Source of the DNA: Phycisphaera mikurensis NBRC 102666
GTDB lineage: Bacteria; Planctomycetota; Phycisphaerae; Phycisphaerales; SM1A02
DNA: 32,318 nucleotides
Direction of reading: 5' to 3'
Assembly (NCBI GenBank): GCA_945878575.1
Contig: CAMDUB010000022.1
Span: 1 to 32,318 of the forward strand
Shown: positions 1-8,244 of the stretch, one piece after another
Numbering within the stretch: position 1 is the first letter of the stretch
Layout: each line of letters begins with the position of its first letter
The notes under the pieces: model-generated
Databases searched by the model: none
The model's input: the letters and a program-made list of their open reading frames with translations, nothing else
Told to the model about the DNA's origin: nothing
Position numbers and translations under genes: made by a program

Positions 1-747
1 TCGGCGCTCTTGGCAATGGCAGAGGGAGCGCGCCGCGACCTACGTTCGGCGCTGCCTGAAGCGGTGCGCGCACAGATGGTCTCGCCAGGCGGGCGCTACT
101 TAGTCATGGCGCACCCCGCTGGCGACATGTGGGAAGTGGAGCCGCTTGAACAGTTCGTCACCGCCCTGCGTTCCGAAGATCCGCACGCGACGGGTGCACC
201 GATGACCGTCAGCGAGTCAATGAAGAGCATGGAACGATCGTTCCTGCAACAGGCGATTCTTGCCACCTTGATGGTGACCATCTTGCTCTGGGTGGACTTG
301 CGAAACGTGCGCGAAACGCTGGCAGCACTCGCCTCGCTTGCCGTCGGAGTCGCTTGGACCGTTGGACTCATGGCCGCGTGCGGCACTTCCTTCAACTTGG
401 CAAACTTCTTTGCCATTCCCATCATGATTGGGCTTGGTATCGATAGCGCCATTCACATCACTCACCGCGCGCATGAGGGTGCGCTTGATCATGGTTTCGG
501 CTCTACACGTCGCGCGGTGATTGTGACCGCACTCACTACCACCATCGGCTTTGGTGCGTTGATCTTGGCACATCACCAGGGACTTCGCAGCTTGGGAGTT
601 GCCATGGCCGCGGGCAGCGCATGCTGCCTAGTGACTGCCGTATGGACGTTGCCGGCCATGTTGCGCCTCATAGGACTTCGCCCTAAAAACAGCGGATTGC
701 GGCTGGTGACTACACAGACTGATGCAGAGCGACGCGGCGCTGCGTGA
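1..747 (+). CDS. MMPL/RND-family transporter, C-terminal part (5' end outside window)
   Basis: The reading frame is open to base 1, so this is the last 248 codons of a longer gene. The visible part starts in an extracytoplasmic stretch and then shows the usual C-terminal membrane bundle of RND/MMPL exporters. Helices lie near FLQQAILATLMVTILLW, LAALASLAVGVAWTVGLMA and FFAIPIMIGLGIDSAIHI, followed by two more around VTALTTTIGFGALIL and the final AVWTLPAML. The IGLGIDSAIHITHR segment is the family hallmark (IGxGxDxxIH), where the acidic residue is part of proton relay. In planctomycetes and proteobacteria such proteins include HpnN, which moves hopanoids or other lipids. A hopanoid-type squalene cluster lies 14 kb downstream, but HpnN identity is only a guess because the N-terminal half is missing. 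It acts in the cytoplasmic membrane. Confidence 0.85.
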   Translation, partial: SALLAMAEGARRDLRSALPEAVRAQMVSPGGRYLVMAHPAGDMWEVEPLEQFVTALRSEDPHATGAPMTVSESMKSMERSFLQQAILATLMVTILLWVDLRNVRETLAALASLAVGVAWTVGLMAACGTSFNLANFFAIPIMIGLGIDSAIHITHRAHEGALDHGFGSTRRAVIVTALTTTIGFGALILAHHQGLRSLGVAMAAGSACCLVTAVWTLPAMLRLIGLRPKNSGLRLVTTQTDAERRGAA

Positions 748-804
748 GGGTGGCAACTATTGGTATCGATGTATTTCGTACGCGCGTAGGAGCACGGACG
801 CGCA

Positions 805-810
805 TACGAT
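805..810 (+). promoter_or_regulatory. Putative -10 hexamer TACGAT just upstream of the HMA lipoprotein gene
   Basis: TACGAT ends 6 nt before the ATG at 817, and there is no Shine-Dalgarno sequence in the gap (catttc). Transcription starting 6-7 nt after the hexamer would give an essentially leaderless mRNA. No convincing -35 box is seen. This is an inference from spacing only. Confidence 0.3.
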
Positions 811-816
811 CATTTC

Positions 817-1182
817 ATGCGCATTCTACTTGTTTCAGCAGTGTTGACGGTCCTAGCTCTGACTGGCTGCTCGGGCAGTGACGTACAGAAGCCAGCAACG
901 GCCAACGCCGCTGCCAAGCAAACGACACAAGTTGCCTACACCGTCACCGGCATGCACTGCAACTCGTGTGCAGAAGCAATCACTGCAGAAGTGGCTGCAG
1001 TGAAAGGCGTGCGCAGCGTGCAGTGCACGTTTGAATCAAAGTGCGCGGTACTTGAAGTGAACAATCCGGCTGCCCAAGCAGACGCCGAGCGCGCGATCAC
1101 CAAACTTGGTTTCACCATTGCACCCTGCGCAGTCCCGGTGGCCGGCGCCACTCAACCAGCGACCGGCGTGTCTTCCAAATAG
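817..1182 (+). CDS. Small lipoprotein with heavy-metal-associated (HMA) domain
   Basis: This 121-residue protein begins with a lipoprotein signal peptide (basic start, hydrophobic core, lipobox LTGC with Cys18). A short Ala/Thr linker leads into a single HMA ferredoxin-like domain at about residues 38-104. The domain carries the metal-binding motif GMHCNSC (Cys48, Cys51) seen in copper chaperones, MerP and P-type ATPase N-termini. It probably binds Cu(I) or another soft metal on the periplasmic face of a membrane. Three additional cysteines (Cys70, Cys76, Cys104) are not part of the usual HMA set. The gene is convergent with nrnA, and their last 31 bases overlap. No metal ATPase or regulator is adjacent, so the partner is unknown. 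Confidence 0.85.
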   Translation: MRILLVSAVLTVLALTGCSGSDVQKPATANAAAKQTTQVAYTVTGMHCNSCAEAITAEVAAVKGVRSVQCTFESKCAVLEVNNPAAQADAERAITKLGFTIAPCAVPVAGATQPATGVSSK

Positions 1183-2204
1183 ATCGCGCACGCTTCGAGC
1201 ACCAGTCGCGCCGCTTCATCCATGGACGCAGGTATCCGCGCGCCCGCAGCATGCACGTGTCCACCTCCATCAAAGTGCGCGGCGAGGTGATTGACATCAA
1301 TGAATGCGCCACCCGCGTTCGCGGCCGGCTTACTGCGGAAACTGGCCTTCACTAACTGGGGATCGCTCTCCACCAGCAACACGCTCATCTCCACTTCACG
1401 AACGCCCATCGGTTCGTTGACGAGCCCGGCAAGATCATCCACGCGGGTGCCGGTTTCTGCAAAGTCAGAGCGCATCAGGCGCATGATTGCCACGCGGCCT
1501 CCGCACGCATATGAAAGTGAATTCAGCGCACGCCCAGTGAGGAGCGGTCGACCGGGCGCATCGCCCTGCTCAATTGTTCGATAGAGGCCGTCCTTGTCAA
1601 CGCCGCAGGTGAGGAGACGGGCCGCCAACTGAAATACGCGGTCGTCTGCGGCGCTAAAGCGGAACCAGCCGGTGTCGGTTGCCAGACCCACAAAGAGTGC
1701 TTCTGCAATGGTGTTGCGCGCGGTGCGGGCGCTTGGCCCAAACGGCACGCCCATTTCATCGATCACTGCCACCAACACCTGCGTGCAGCTCGCGCAGCCG
1801 CGGTCAACCAGGCGCATCGGCGCCACTGCATCGCCGCGCGCGTGGTGATCAATTCCAACCACCAGCGCCGGATGTTCCTTCAGCCAATCGCGGCAGTGCT
1901 CAAGCTGACTCCAGGCGCCCGTATCAAGGACCACCGCCAGGTCACAATCTGCGTTGGGTGTAACAAGGCCATGATCAACGAAGCGAATCTCGCCTTCAAG
2001 CGCCAGGCCACGGATGGATCGATCCACTGGTCCCGCCAGCACCGCGTCGACCGTCGTACCCAGGGAGCGAAGCGCGCGCGCTAGGGCCAGCACCGAACCC
2101 ATGGCGTCGCCGTCTGGCTTGAAATGCGTCGTAAGGAAAGGCCGCTTTGCCGCGCGAAGCCGTGCAACGAGCGCAGCATGGGTAACTGTGGTTGAGTATT
2201 CCAT
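1152..2204 (-). CDS. nrnA: DHH-family oligoribonuclease / pAp phosphatase (NrnA-like)
   Basis: This 350-residue protein is a cytoplasmic DHH/DHHA1 phosphoesterase. NrnA enzymes degrade nano-RNAs of 2-5 nt and dephosphorylate 3'-phosphoadenosine 5'-phosphate using Mn2+. Visible motifs are THFKPDGDAMGS near residues 26-37 (motif I; most relatives have HxNPDGDAIGS), VLDTGAW near residue 92, GIDHHARGD near residue 117 (the DHH motif), and the DHHA1 substrate-binding motif FDGGGHVHAAGA near the C-terminus. The length is normal for the family. It lies 27 nt downstream of ribF on the same strand, an arrangement common in bacterial rbfA-truB-ribF-nrnA neighbourhoods, so the two are likely cotranscribed. 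The ATG at 2204 has a GAGGG 11 nt upstream, a weak ribosome binding site. Confidence 0.9.
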   Translation of the reverse strand: MEYSTTVTHAALVARLRAAKRPFLTTHFKPDGDAMGSVLALARALRSLGTTVDAVLAGPVDRSIRGLALEGEIRFVDHGLVTPNADCDLAVVLDTGAWSQLEHCRDWLKEHPALVVGIDHHARGDAVAPMRLVDRGCASCTQVLVAVIDEMGVPFGPSARTARNTIAEALFVGLATDTGWFRFSAADDRVFQLAARLLTCGVDKDGLYRTIEQGDAPGRPLLTGRALNSLSYACGGRVAIMRLMRSDFAETGTRVDDLAGLVNEPMGVREVEMSVLLVESDPQLVKASFRSKPAANAGGAFIDVNHLAAHFDGGGHVHAAGARIPASMDEAARLVLEACAIYLEDTPVAG

Positions 2205-2231
2205 ATGTTTCTGAACCCTCTATGGCGAACG

Positions 2232-3119
2232 CTACGCGAGCGCGGCGGTTCGTGCCACATCGGCACGCAACTGCGCAACTAACGCATCCGGACCCGGGAA
2301 TCGCCACTGCGAACGCAGCCACTGTTCAAAGTGCACTTCGATGGGCCATCCATAGCTATCAAGCGCGGCCTCAAGGCCAAGGACGTGCGCTTCGCACACC
2401 CGACCGCTGCTGCCGAACGTCGGCTTGGTGCCCACAGAAATGGCGGTTTGGTAGTGGCGGCCAGCAATGATCGCTCGCCCGGCGTAGACGCCATCGGCGG
2501 GAAGCGCCATGCCGGGAGCCATGATGTTTGCCGTTGGAAATCCCAACAGGCGACCGCGCTGATCGCCCCGCTCGACCACACCTTCAATGGCGTGGGGGCG
2601 GCCGAGTAACCGCGCCGCGTCCGCCACCCGACCCATACTCAACATCCAGCGAACGGCCGTGCTACGCGCTGCAATCACTGATCCATCGCTCAGGGGTTGG
2701 TCAACTTCCTGCACCTCAATGGTCTGGAATCCCAAGCGCGCACCAATGACCGCCAGCGTTGTCACATCACCCCTGCGACCGCGACCGAACCGAAAGTCCG
2801 CGCCTTCCGCAATCGCGTCAAAGGGGACTGCCGCACGGAGGTGATCGATGAACCCTTCCGGCGTCTCTGCCAGAATTCCACTGCGTGGATCCAGGACGTG
2901 GACCGCATCGCAACCGCACGCCAAGAGCAACGCCTCGCGACGCGCGGATCCGGTGAGTCGCGCGGGCGCAGCATCGGGGCGAAGGACGGCTACCGGGAGC
3001 GGATCGAAAGTCACCGCCACCACCTTTCCATGCGGACCGGCGGCAGCACGGGCAGCCGCCACCAGCGCTTGGTGACCCCGGTGTACGCCGTCAAAGTTTC
3101 CGATGGACGCGATGATCAT
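2232..3119 (-). CDS. ribF: Bifunctional riboflavin kinase / FMN adenylyltransferase
   Basis: RibF phosphorylates riboflavin to FMN and adenylates FMN to FAD in the cytoplasm. The 295-residue protein has the N-terminal nucleotidyltransferase domain with GNFDGVHRGHQ near residue 7 (the HxGH-type motif), then VTFDPLP and FRFGRGRRGD. The C-terminal flavokinase domain begins near residue 175 and carries GRLLGFPTANI, the conserved PTAN nucleotide/Mg site, followed by GVYAG. The TFDPLP segment replaces the more common TFxPHP. The ATG at 3119 directly precedes the adenylyltransferase core and is the only sensible start. The gene is upstream of nrnA and divergent from the glutamate dehydrogenase gene. 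Confidence 0.94.
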   Translation of the reverse strand: MIIASIGNFDGVHRGHQALVAAARAAAGPHGKVVAVTFDPLPVAVLRPDAAPARLTGSARREALLLACGCDAVHVLDPRSGILAETPEGFIDHLRAAVPFDAIAEGADFRFGRGRRGDVTTLAVIGARLGFQTIEVQEVDQPLSDGSVIAARSTAVRWMLSMGRVADAARLLGRPHAIEGVVERGDQRGRLLGFPTANIMAPGMALPADGVYAGRAIIAGRHYQTAISVGTKPTFGSSGRVCEAHVLGLEAALDSYGWPIEVHFEQWLRSQWRFPGPDALVAQLRADVARTAALA

Positions 3120-3299
3120 TGGGTCAGTGACTCATGGACTCAGGGGCTCACGGGCATCGGGGGCATGGGTAACGCGGGAAGCGGCGGACGAACCAATCCC
3201 GCGGGGAGAACTTTCAGAGAATATCGGCAAGCGCCAGACTGCCGCTACTCGGGGGTGGATTCAAGGGATCGATGCCCGATTCCGGCGTCGCCCCGTGGT
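3120..3299. promoter_or_regulatory. Divergent intergenic region between ribF and glutamate dehydrogenase
   Basis: These 180 bases must hold the promoters of both ribF (leftward) and the glutamate dehydrogenase gene (rightward). The left part is G-rich. The right part contains short AT-rich spots such as GAGAATATC, but no convincing -35/-10 pair, riboswitch or operator is recognisable by eye. An FMN riboswitch before ribF was considered and its conserved elements were not seen. Confidence 0.35.
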
Positions 3300-6284
3300 A
3301 TGAACCACGAAATGGCCTCTGCACATCCAACAGCAACCGCGCTCGCCAGCACCGTACCGGTCAACATCGTCCCAGATCCAACGGTGCTCGCCAGTGACCT
3401 TGGCAAGAGCTTCCAGCGTTCCGCGGAGGAAATCGTTCCGTGGTTTGTGGCGCAGATGCCGCGCATGTACTTCGAAGACACGTCCGCAACCGAGGTGGCA
3501 AACCACTTGCGCGCCATCATCGCCGCGCGCGCGTCTGGTCAACCGCTGCACCTGACGCTGCACAGTGATGACCGCCGCCAGTGGACCATCATTCGCGAAG
3601 GCAACAAGCCGGGCGTGTTGGCTGAAGTGGTTCGCTCGCTGCCGATGAGTCCATCGCTGCGTGCCGCAAAGATCCACGGCTCGAAGGACGGCGCCATCGT
3701 GCTTGACACCTTTGAATTCGGCGATCGTGCGCCGTTCACTGGCACAACGCCTGAGCAGACCGAGAAGCTGAACGCAACGATCGCATTTGCTAAGAATCAG
3801 GCCAAGGACTGGACCGAGGAGTCCATCCGCGCCTACTTTGCTGGTTGCGCCGCCGACTACATCGCCACGCTGACGCCACACCGCCTGAATAAGCACCGGC
3901 TGTTGCTGCAGTCGGTCAGTGGCAGTGAAGGCACCGCCGTTGAGACCGAGCCGGAACTTGAAGGCCAGTTGACGCGCATGACCATCGCGTTTTCCAACGC
4001 ACGGGCGCGCACCATGCTGGAGCGCTGCGCCCATGTTCTGAGCCGTGGTGGCATCAATATTCAGCGCGCTTACCTCGACCAAGTTGCTGATCCACCGTTC
4101 GGTTCCGTGACGATGCTCGGGTTCGTCATCCAGACGCAGGACGGAAAGTCAGTCGACACCACCAGTGCCGCTTGGAAGCAGGTCGCCCACGATCTCACTC
4201 GGATCAAGTGGATCGATTCCGAATCGATTTGGCTTGCAAATCGCCACGAAGGCATGACACTTGATGAGGCTGAACTCATCTTGGGTCTGTGCACACTTTC
4301 GCATCAGCATTTGGTGCACCGCGACCGCCTGCTATTTGCCATCGAGCGCATCGTGGCAACGGCCGAGCGCACCATCACCATTACCCGGCAGATCGCGGAT
4401 CTGTTCCGCGCGCGCTTCAACCCCGCCGCACCACTTGACGATGCGCACTTCAACAAGCGTGCCGCGGCCCTGCGCGCCGACATTGGCACCAAGGATGACC
4501 CAGAGGGAACTGCAACCATCTTGGTGGCGCTCCTTGATGCGGTAGAGGCCACGTTCCGAACCAACTTCTTCCTCGCCAAGCGCTTTGGTCTTTCCATGCG
4601 CATCGATCCTTCGTACTTGCGCGACGATCGACGGCCGGAACTTCCGTACGGAACTTTCTTTGTCATTGGCCGCGGCTTCTTTGGGTTCCACAACCGCTTC
4701 AAGGAAATCGCGCGCGGCGGCTTGCGTGTTGTGAAGCCGTCCAATGCTGCCCAACACTCCCGCGAACGCGAACGCGTCTTTGACGAGGTGTATGGTCTTT
4801 CCTGGGCACAACAGCAGAAAAACAAGGATATTCCGGAGGGCGGAGCCAAGGCAGCCATCCTCTTGGAGCCCGAGTCCGACATCACCCGGTGCGTGAAGAG
4901 CTTTGTCGACAGCTTGCTGGATCTCATCACTGACGACCCAGCGGCGCGCAAGCAAGTAGTCGATCGCTTCGGTAGTCGTGAACTGATTTACTTGGGGCCA
5001 GACGAGAACATCACTCCGGATCACATTGAATGGATCGTCGCCCGTGCGCGTGCGCGGAAGTACGCCATGCCCGATGCGTTCATGAGTTCCAAGCCCGGCG
5101 CCGGAATCAATCACAAGGTGTACGGCGTGACCAGCGAAGGCGTCAACGTCTTCTTGGAAGTTGCATTGCGCGCGCGCGGTATTGACCCACGCAAGCAGCC
5201 CTTCACCGTCAAGATCACCGGTGGCCCCGACGGCGACGTCGCTGGCAACATGATCCGCATTCTCAACCGTGATTACGGAAGCAATGCTCGCATCGTTGGC
5301 ATTGCTGACGGCAGCGGCGTTGGCGAGGATCCGGATGGACTTGATCACACAGAACTTCTGCGTCTCTTCCAGGAGGCGCTGCCGATTGCCAAGTTTGACC
5401 CAAAGAAACTCGGCAAACACGGCGCTGTGGTGCCAGTGGAAGCGCCCGGCGGTGTGATGATTCGGAACACCCTGCACAACCGCTTGAAGGCTGATGCGTT
5501 CATTCCGGGTGGCGGCAGGCCAGCCACGATCAACGAAAGCAATTGGCGTGACTACCTGACCAAGGAAGGAAAGCCATCCGCACCGATTATCGTGGAGGGC
5601 GCCAACCTGTTCCTGACTCCCGGCGCGCGCAAAGAACTCTTTGCAGCGGGCTGCCTGATCTTCAAGGACTCCAGCGCCAACAAGTGCGGCGTGATCTGCT
5701 CAAGCTATGAAATTGGCGCCAGCATGTTGCTTGATGAGAAGAGCTTCATGTCCATCAAGCCTGAGTTTGTAGAACAAGTGCTGGTGAAGTTGCGTGAGTT
5801 GGCGCGCTTTGAAGCGGAACTGTTGATGGCGGAAGGCCGTCGTCATCCGCACACTCCGCTCACTGAACTCTCCACGGAACTCTCCAAGGTCATCAACCAG
5901 GCAGCGGACGCCATTCGGGCCGCCATGGATTCCTGGACACCCGCGGACCGCGAACTGGCCAAGCAAGTTGTTCGTGAGCACATCCCGCAGAAGTTGCAGG
6001 ACATTGCTGGCGATCGACTTTGGACAGACATCCCGCAGTCGTACCTAGACTGGATGGTCGCCAAGCGCTTGGCGTCCGGCATCGTCTACCGCGAGGGCGT
6101 CAACTTCCTGGAAGGCGTGGAGCCGGGCGCGGTGGCGGCGTTGTCGTTGCGCTACCTGCGTAAGCGCGATGAGAACCGCCGACTGGTGGAACAATTGAAG
6201 GGTTCCACCGCACCGGGCGCAGCACGCGCTGCCGAACTCCTCGCACGGTCCGGAACCCGCGCTGCGCTGGAAGATTTCGACTAA
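3300..6284 (+). CDS. Large NAD-dependent glutamate dehydrogenase (about 115 kDa class)
   Basis: The product is a 994-residue enzyme that oxidatively deaminates glutamate to 2-oxoglutarate and ammonia with NAD. The N-terminal 400 residues are a regulatory region, including an ACT-like stretch near residues 225-290 (MTIAFSNARARTMLERC onward). The catalytic dehydrogenase half begins near residue 455 with GRGFFGFHNRFKEIARGGLR. It then shows IPEGGAKAAILL near 510 (substrate lysine region), GPDENITPDHIEWI near 565, the Rossmann motif GGPDGDVAGNMIR near 640, and EGANLFLTPGAR near 766. The size fits the fungal/bacterial GDH-115 class rather than the 450-residue hexameric or 1600-residue enzymes. The frame stays open upstream to 2697, but that part is antisense to ribF, so the ATG at 3300 (or 3312) is chosen. 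Neither has a clear Shine-Dalgarno sequence. Confidence 0.9.
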   Translation: MNHEMASAHPTATALASTVPVNIVPDPTVLASDLGKSFQRSAEEIVPWFVAQMPRMYFEDTSATEVANHLRAIIAARASGQPLHLTLHSDDRRQWTIIREGNKPGVLAEVVRSLPMSPSLRAAKIHGSKDGAIVLDTFEFGDRAPFTGTTPEQTEKLNATIAFAKNQAKDWTEESIRAYFAGCAADYIATLTPHRLNKHRLLLQSVSGSEGTAVETEPELEGQLTRMTIAFSNARARTMLERCAHVLSRGGINIQRAYLDQVADPPFGSVTMLGFVIQTQDGKSVDTTSAAWKQVAHDLTRIKWIDSESIWLANRHEGMTLDEAELILGLCTLSHQHLVHRDRLLFAIERIVATAERTITITRQIADLFRARFNPAAPLDDAHFNKRAAALRADIGTKDDPEGTATILVALLDAVEATFRTNFFLAKRFGLSMRIDPSYLRDDRRPELPYGTFFVIGRGFFGFHNRFKEIARGGLRVVKPSNAAQHSRERERVFDEVYGLSWAQQQKNKDIPEGGAKAAILLEPESDITRCVKSFVDSLLDLITDDPAARKQVVDRFGSRELIYLGPDENITPDHIEWIVARARARKYAMPDAFMSSKPGAGINHKVYGVTSEGVNVFLEVALRARGIDPRKQPFTVKITGGPDGDVAGNMIRILNRDYGSNARIVGIADGSGVGEDPDGLDHTELLRLFQEALPIAKFDPKKLGKHGAVVPVEAPGGVMIRNTLHNRLKADAFIPGGGRPATINESNWRDYLTKEGKPSAPIIVEGANLFLTPGARKELFAAGCLIFKDSSANKCGVICSSYEIGASMLLDEKSFMSIKPEFVEQVLVKLRELARFEAELLMAEGRRHPHTPLTELSTELSKVINQAADAIRAAMDSWTPADRELAKQVVREHIPQKLQDIAGDRLWTDIPQSYLDWMVAKRLASGIVYREGVNFLEGVEPGAVAALSLRYLRKRDENRRLVEQLKGSTAPGAARAAELLARSGTRAALEDFD

Positions 6285-6340
6285 CGCGGCTGGAATGGCA
6301 CTTTGTACATGCGACCCGGTTGCGCCGTACCCTGCGCACC

Positions 6341-6345
6341 GGAGG
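6341..6345 (+). promoter_or_regulatory. Ribosome binding site GGAGG deciding the GTG start at 6352
   Basis: GGAGG lies 6 nt before the in-frame GTG at 6352. The earlier in-frame ATG at 6295 would add a non-signal-like N-terminus and has no such site. The GTG start gives a clean signal peptide, so it is preferred. Confidence 0.8.
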
Positions 6346-6351
6346 ATTCCT

Positions 6352-8214
6352 GTGCTCATATTCGATCGCCCTGCCACTATCCGTCGTCCCGTTTCTTCCT
6401 TGGTGCTTCTGGCGTTTGCCGCGCTGGGCGCATCCGTTGCCCGCGCGCAAGATCTGCCAACGCAGACGATCTCCGACGCCGGCACCATCGACCGCGTAGT
6501 GATTTATCCGACCAGCGCTGCAGTGACACGCGTCATCCACCAAGATCTGGCGCAAGGGCTGTGGACGGTCCGCGTCACCAATCTTCCAGCGGGCGTGAAC
6601 GGCGCGCAACTGCAAGCCAAGGTGCGCTCCGGTGATGCCCCCAACCCGTCCGGGCCCCGACTCCTTGGCGTGGAGTTTGAAGAGACCCCTGGCATCGACT
6701 TCGCAGGCAGCAAGGAAGGTATCGACCTCGCGGAGCGGCTGAAGGAAGCGCGCCGCCGTTTGGAGTTCACCAGGCAGGACCAAGCACAGCTCGGCGCGCG
6801 CATCACACACATCGACCAGGTGTCCACGCGCATCACCGCCAACGCCACTGCCGACGGTGGCACGGCGAAGGCAGACCCTGCCAAGGCGATCGAAGGCCTG
6901 GCGTGGGTCAATGCTGAAAAGATGCGCGTGATTGAAGCGTCGCGAACGCTCGCCGCACGCGAAGACGCCGTGATGAGAGAAATCACCGTGCTCGAACAAA
7001 CCATGGTGCAACAGGGCAGCGCTGGTCGCACGCAGCGAACTGCCGTGGTGAAGATTGCCGCACCGCAAGCCACCCCGCTTGATCTGGACCTGACCTACAT
7101 GGTTCCCAAAGCATCATGGGCACCCGCGTATTCCATTCGCGCCGCTGGCGATCGCAGTGGCGCCACCATTGAGTACGACGCCATGATTGCCCAGCGCACC
7201 GGCGAAGAGTGGAAGGATGTGCGGGTCTCCCTCAGCACCGCGGATCCCGTGCGCGCTGCGCAACCGAGCGAAGTGGAACCCGTCTATGTGGATATTGAGC
7301 AGCCTATGTACGCCGGTGTCCCAGGCGATAGCAGCGGAATGGTGGGCGACATGGAGATGGGCGAGGAGAAGTTCAAGGATCAATCCAAGTCCCGGCGCAG
7401 GGGAAAGCCCGGGGCGAACCGTGGGCCGGGTGGCGGCGGCCTGGGTACCGGCGGGGCTTACGGTAATGGAGGCGAACCTGGCGCTGCCGATGACGATGAT
7501 GGCGAGCAAGGCGCCGTGCTTGAACAGCTCGCGCGCGCCGCAAGCGTTTCGGAAGCAGGCATTGCCGCCAGCTTTGAACTGCCGCGCCGCATCACCGTGC
7601 CCAGCGACGGCAAGCGCTCGCAGCGCACGCGCATCGCTTCGTTTGAACCGGATGCAAAGTTTGTCTACGCGGCGCAACCACTGGTGACTGACAGTGTGTT
7701 CCTGCGCGGCGACCTCACCAATGCGTCCGCGTTCCAGTTGCTTCCTGGCACCGCGCAAGTCTTCATGGGCGGCGACTTCATTGGCGAAACTGCCATGCCT
7801 TCCGTTGCACCCAAGTCTGATTTCAAGGTGTTCTTTGGACCCGACCGCGCTGTGCGTGCAACGCGCGAGGTGATTTCCAAGGTGACCGGCGCCGCCGGAT
7901 TGTTTGGCGGCAGCATCGCCACCACGTGGAACTATCGCATCAAGCTTGATAACGGCACTGGCCGCGATATTGCCGTGGAACTGCTTGACCGCCGCGCTGT
8001 TAGTCGCAACGAGAAGGTGGAAATCAAAATCGCTGATCTTTCCTCGCCACTTTCCAAAGATGCGCTGTACGCCGCTGGACCACAGAAGACCGGCATCTTG
8101 CGCTGGGACATTTCCGTGCCAGCATCGGCACGCGGCCCTGCAGCGCTCCCGGTGACGTGGACCGTGCAAGCCACGCGCGCCAAGGATATTGAAATCACTG
8201 CGCTGCCCGACTGA
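6352..8214 (+). CDS. Exported MuiA-family protein (DUF4140 and DUF4139 domains), paralogue 1
   Basis: This 620-residue protein starts at a GTG with a strong ribosome binding site. It has a signal peptide ending near ASVARA-QD (about residue 30), so it is exported. Residues about 45-140 form the DUF4140 N-terminal domain (VVIYPTSAAVTRVIHQDLAQG). A charged helical, probably coiled-coil stretch follows to about 230. The DUF4139 domain covers the rest, with its typical WAPAYSIRAAG near residue 253, then IAQRTGEEWKDVRVSLSTADP and FFGPDR. Family members are called mucoidy inhibitor A, but their biochemical role is not established. Residues about 345-380 are a Lys/Arg- then Gly-rich and acidic insert absent from the downstream paralogue. 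It lies 67 nt after glutamate dehydrogenase and 30 nt before the second copy. Confidence 0.85.
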   Translation: MLIFDRPATIRRPVSSLVLLAFAALGASVARAQDLPTQTISDAGTIDRVVIYPTSAAVTRVIHQDLAQGLWTVRVTNLPAGVNGAQLQAKVRSGDAPNPSGPRLLGVEFEETPGIDFAGSKEGIDLAERLKEARRRLEFTRQDQAQLGARITHIDQVSTRITANATADGGTAKADPAKAIEGLAWVNAEKMRVIEASRTLAAREDAVMREITVLEQTMVQQGSAGRTQRTAVVKIAAPQATPLDLDLTYMVPKASWAPAYSIRAAGDRSGATIEYDAMIAQRTGEEWKDVRVSLSTADPVRAAQPSEVEPVYVDIEQPMYAGVPGDSSGMVGDMEMGEEKFKDQSKSRRRGKPGANRGPGGGGLGTGGAYGNGGEPGAADDDDGEQGAVLEQLARAASVSEAGIAASFELPRRITVPSDGKRSQRTRIASFEPDAKFVYAAQPLVTDSVFLRGDLTNASAFQLLPGTAQVFMGGDFIGETAMPSVAPKSDFKVFFGPDRAVRATREVISKVTGAAGLFGGSIATTWNYRIKLDNGTGRDIAVELLDRRAVSRNEKVEIKIADLSSPLSKDALYAAGPQKTGILRWDISVPASARGPAALPVTWTVQATRAKDIEITALPD

Positions 8215-8244
8215 CATCGCATACGAACTCCACCGGACACCACC

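Noticed and set aside
2697-3299. Upstream extension of the glutamate dehydrogenase reading frame
   Set aside because: It is antisense to ribF, its translation is low-complexity and Arg/Gly-rich, and no dehydrogenase family has such an N-terminus.
3120-3299. FMN riboswitch upstream of ribF
   Set aside because: The conserved AGGG-type core and paired arms could not be found in either orientation.
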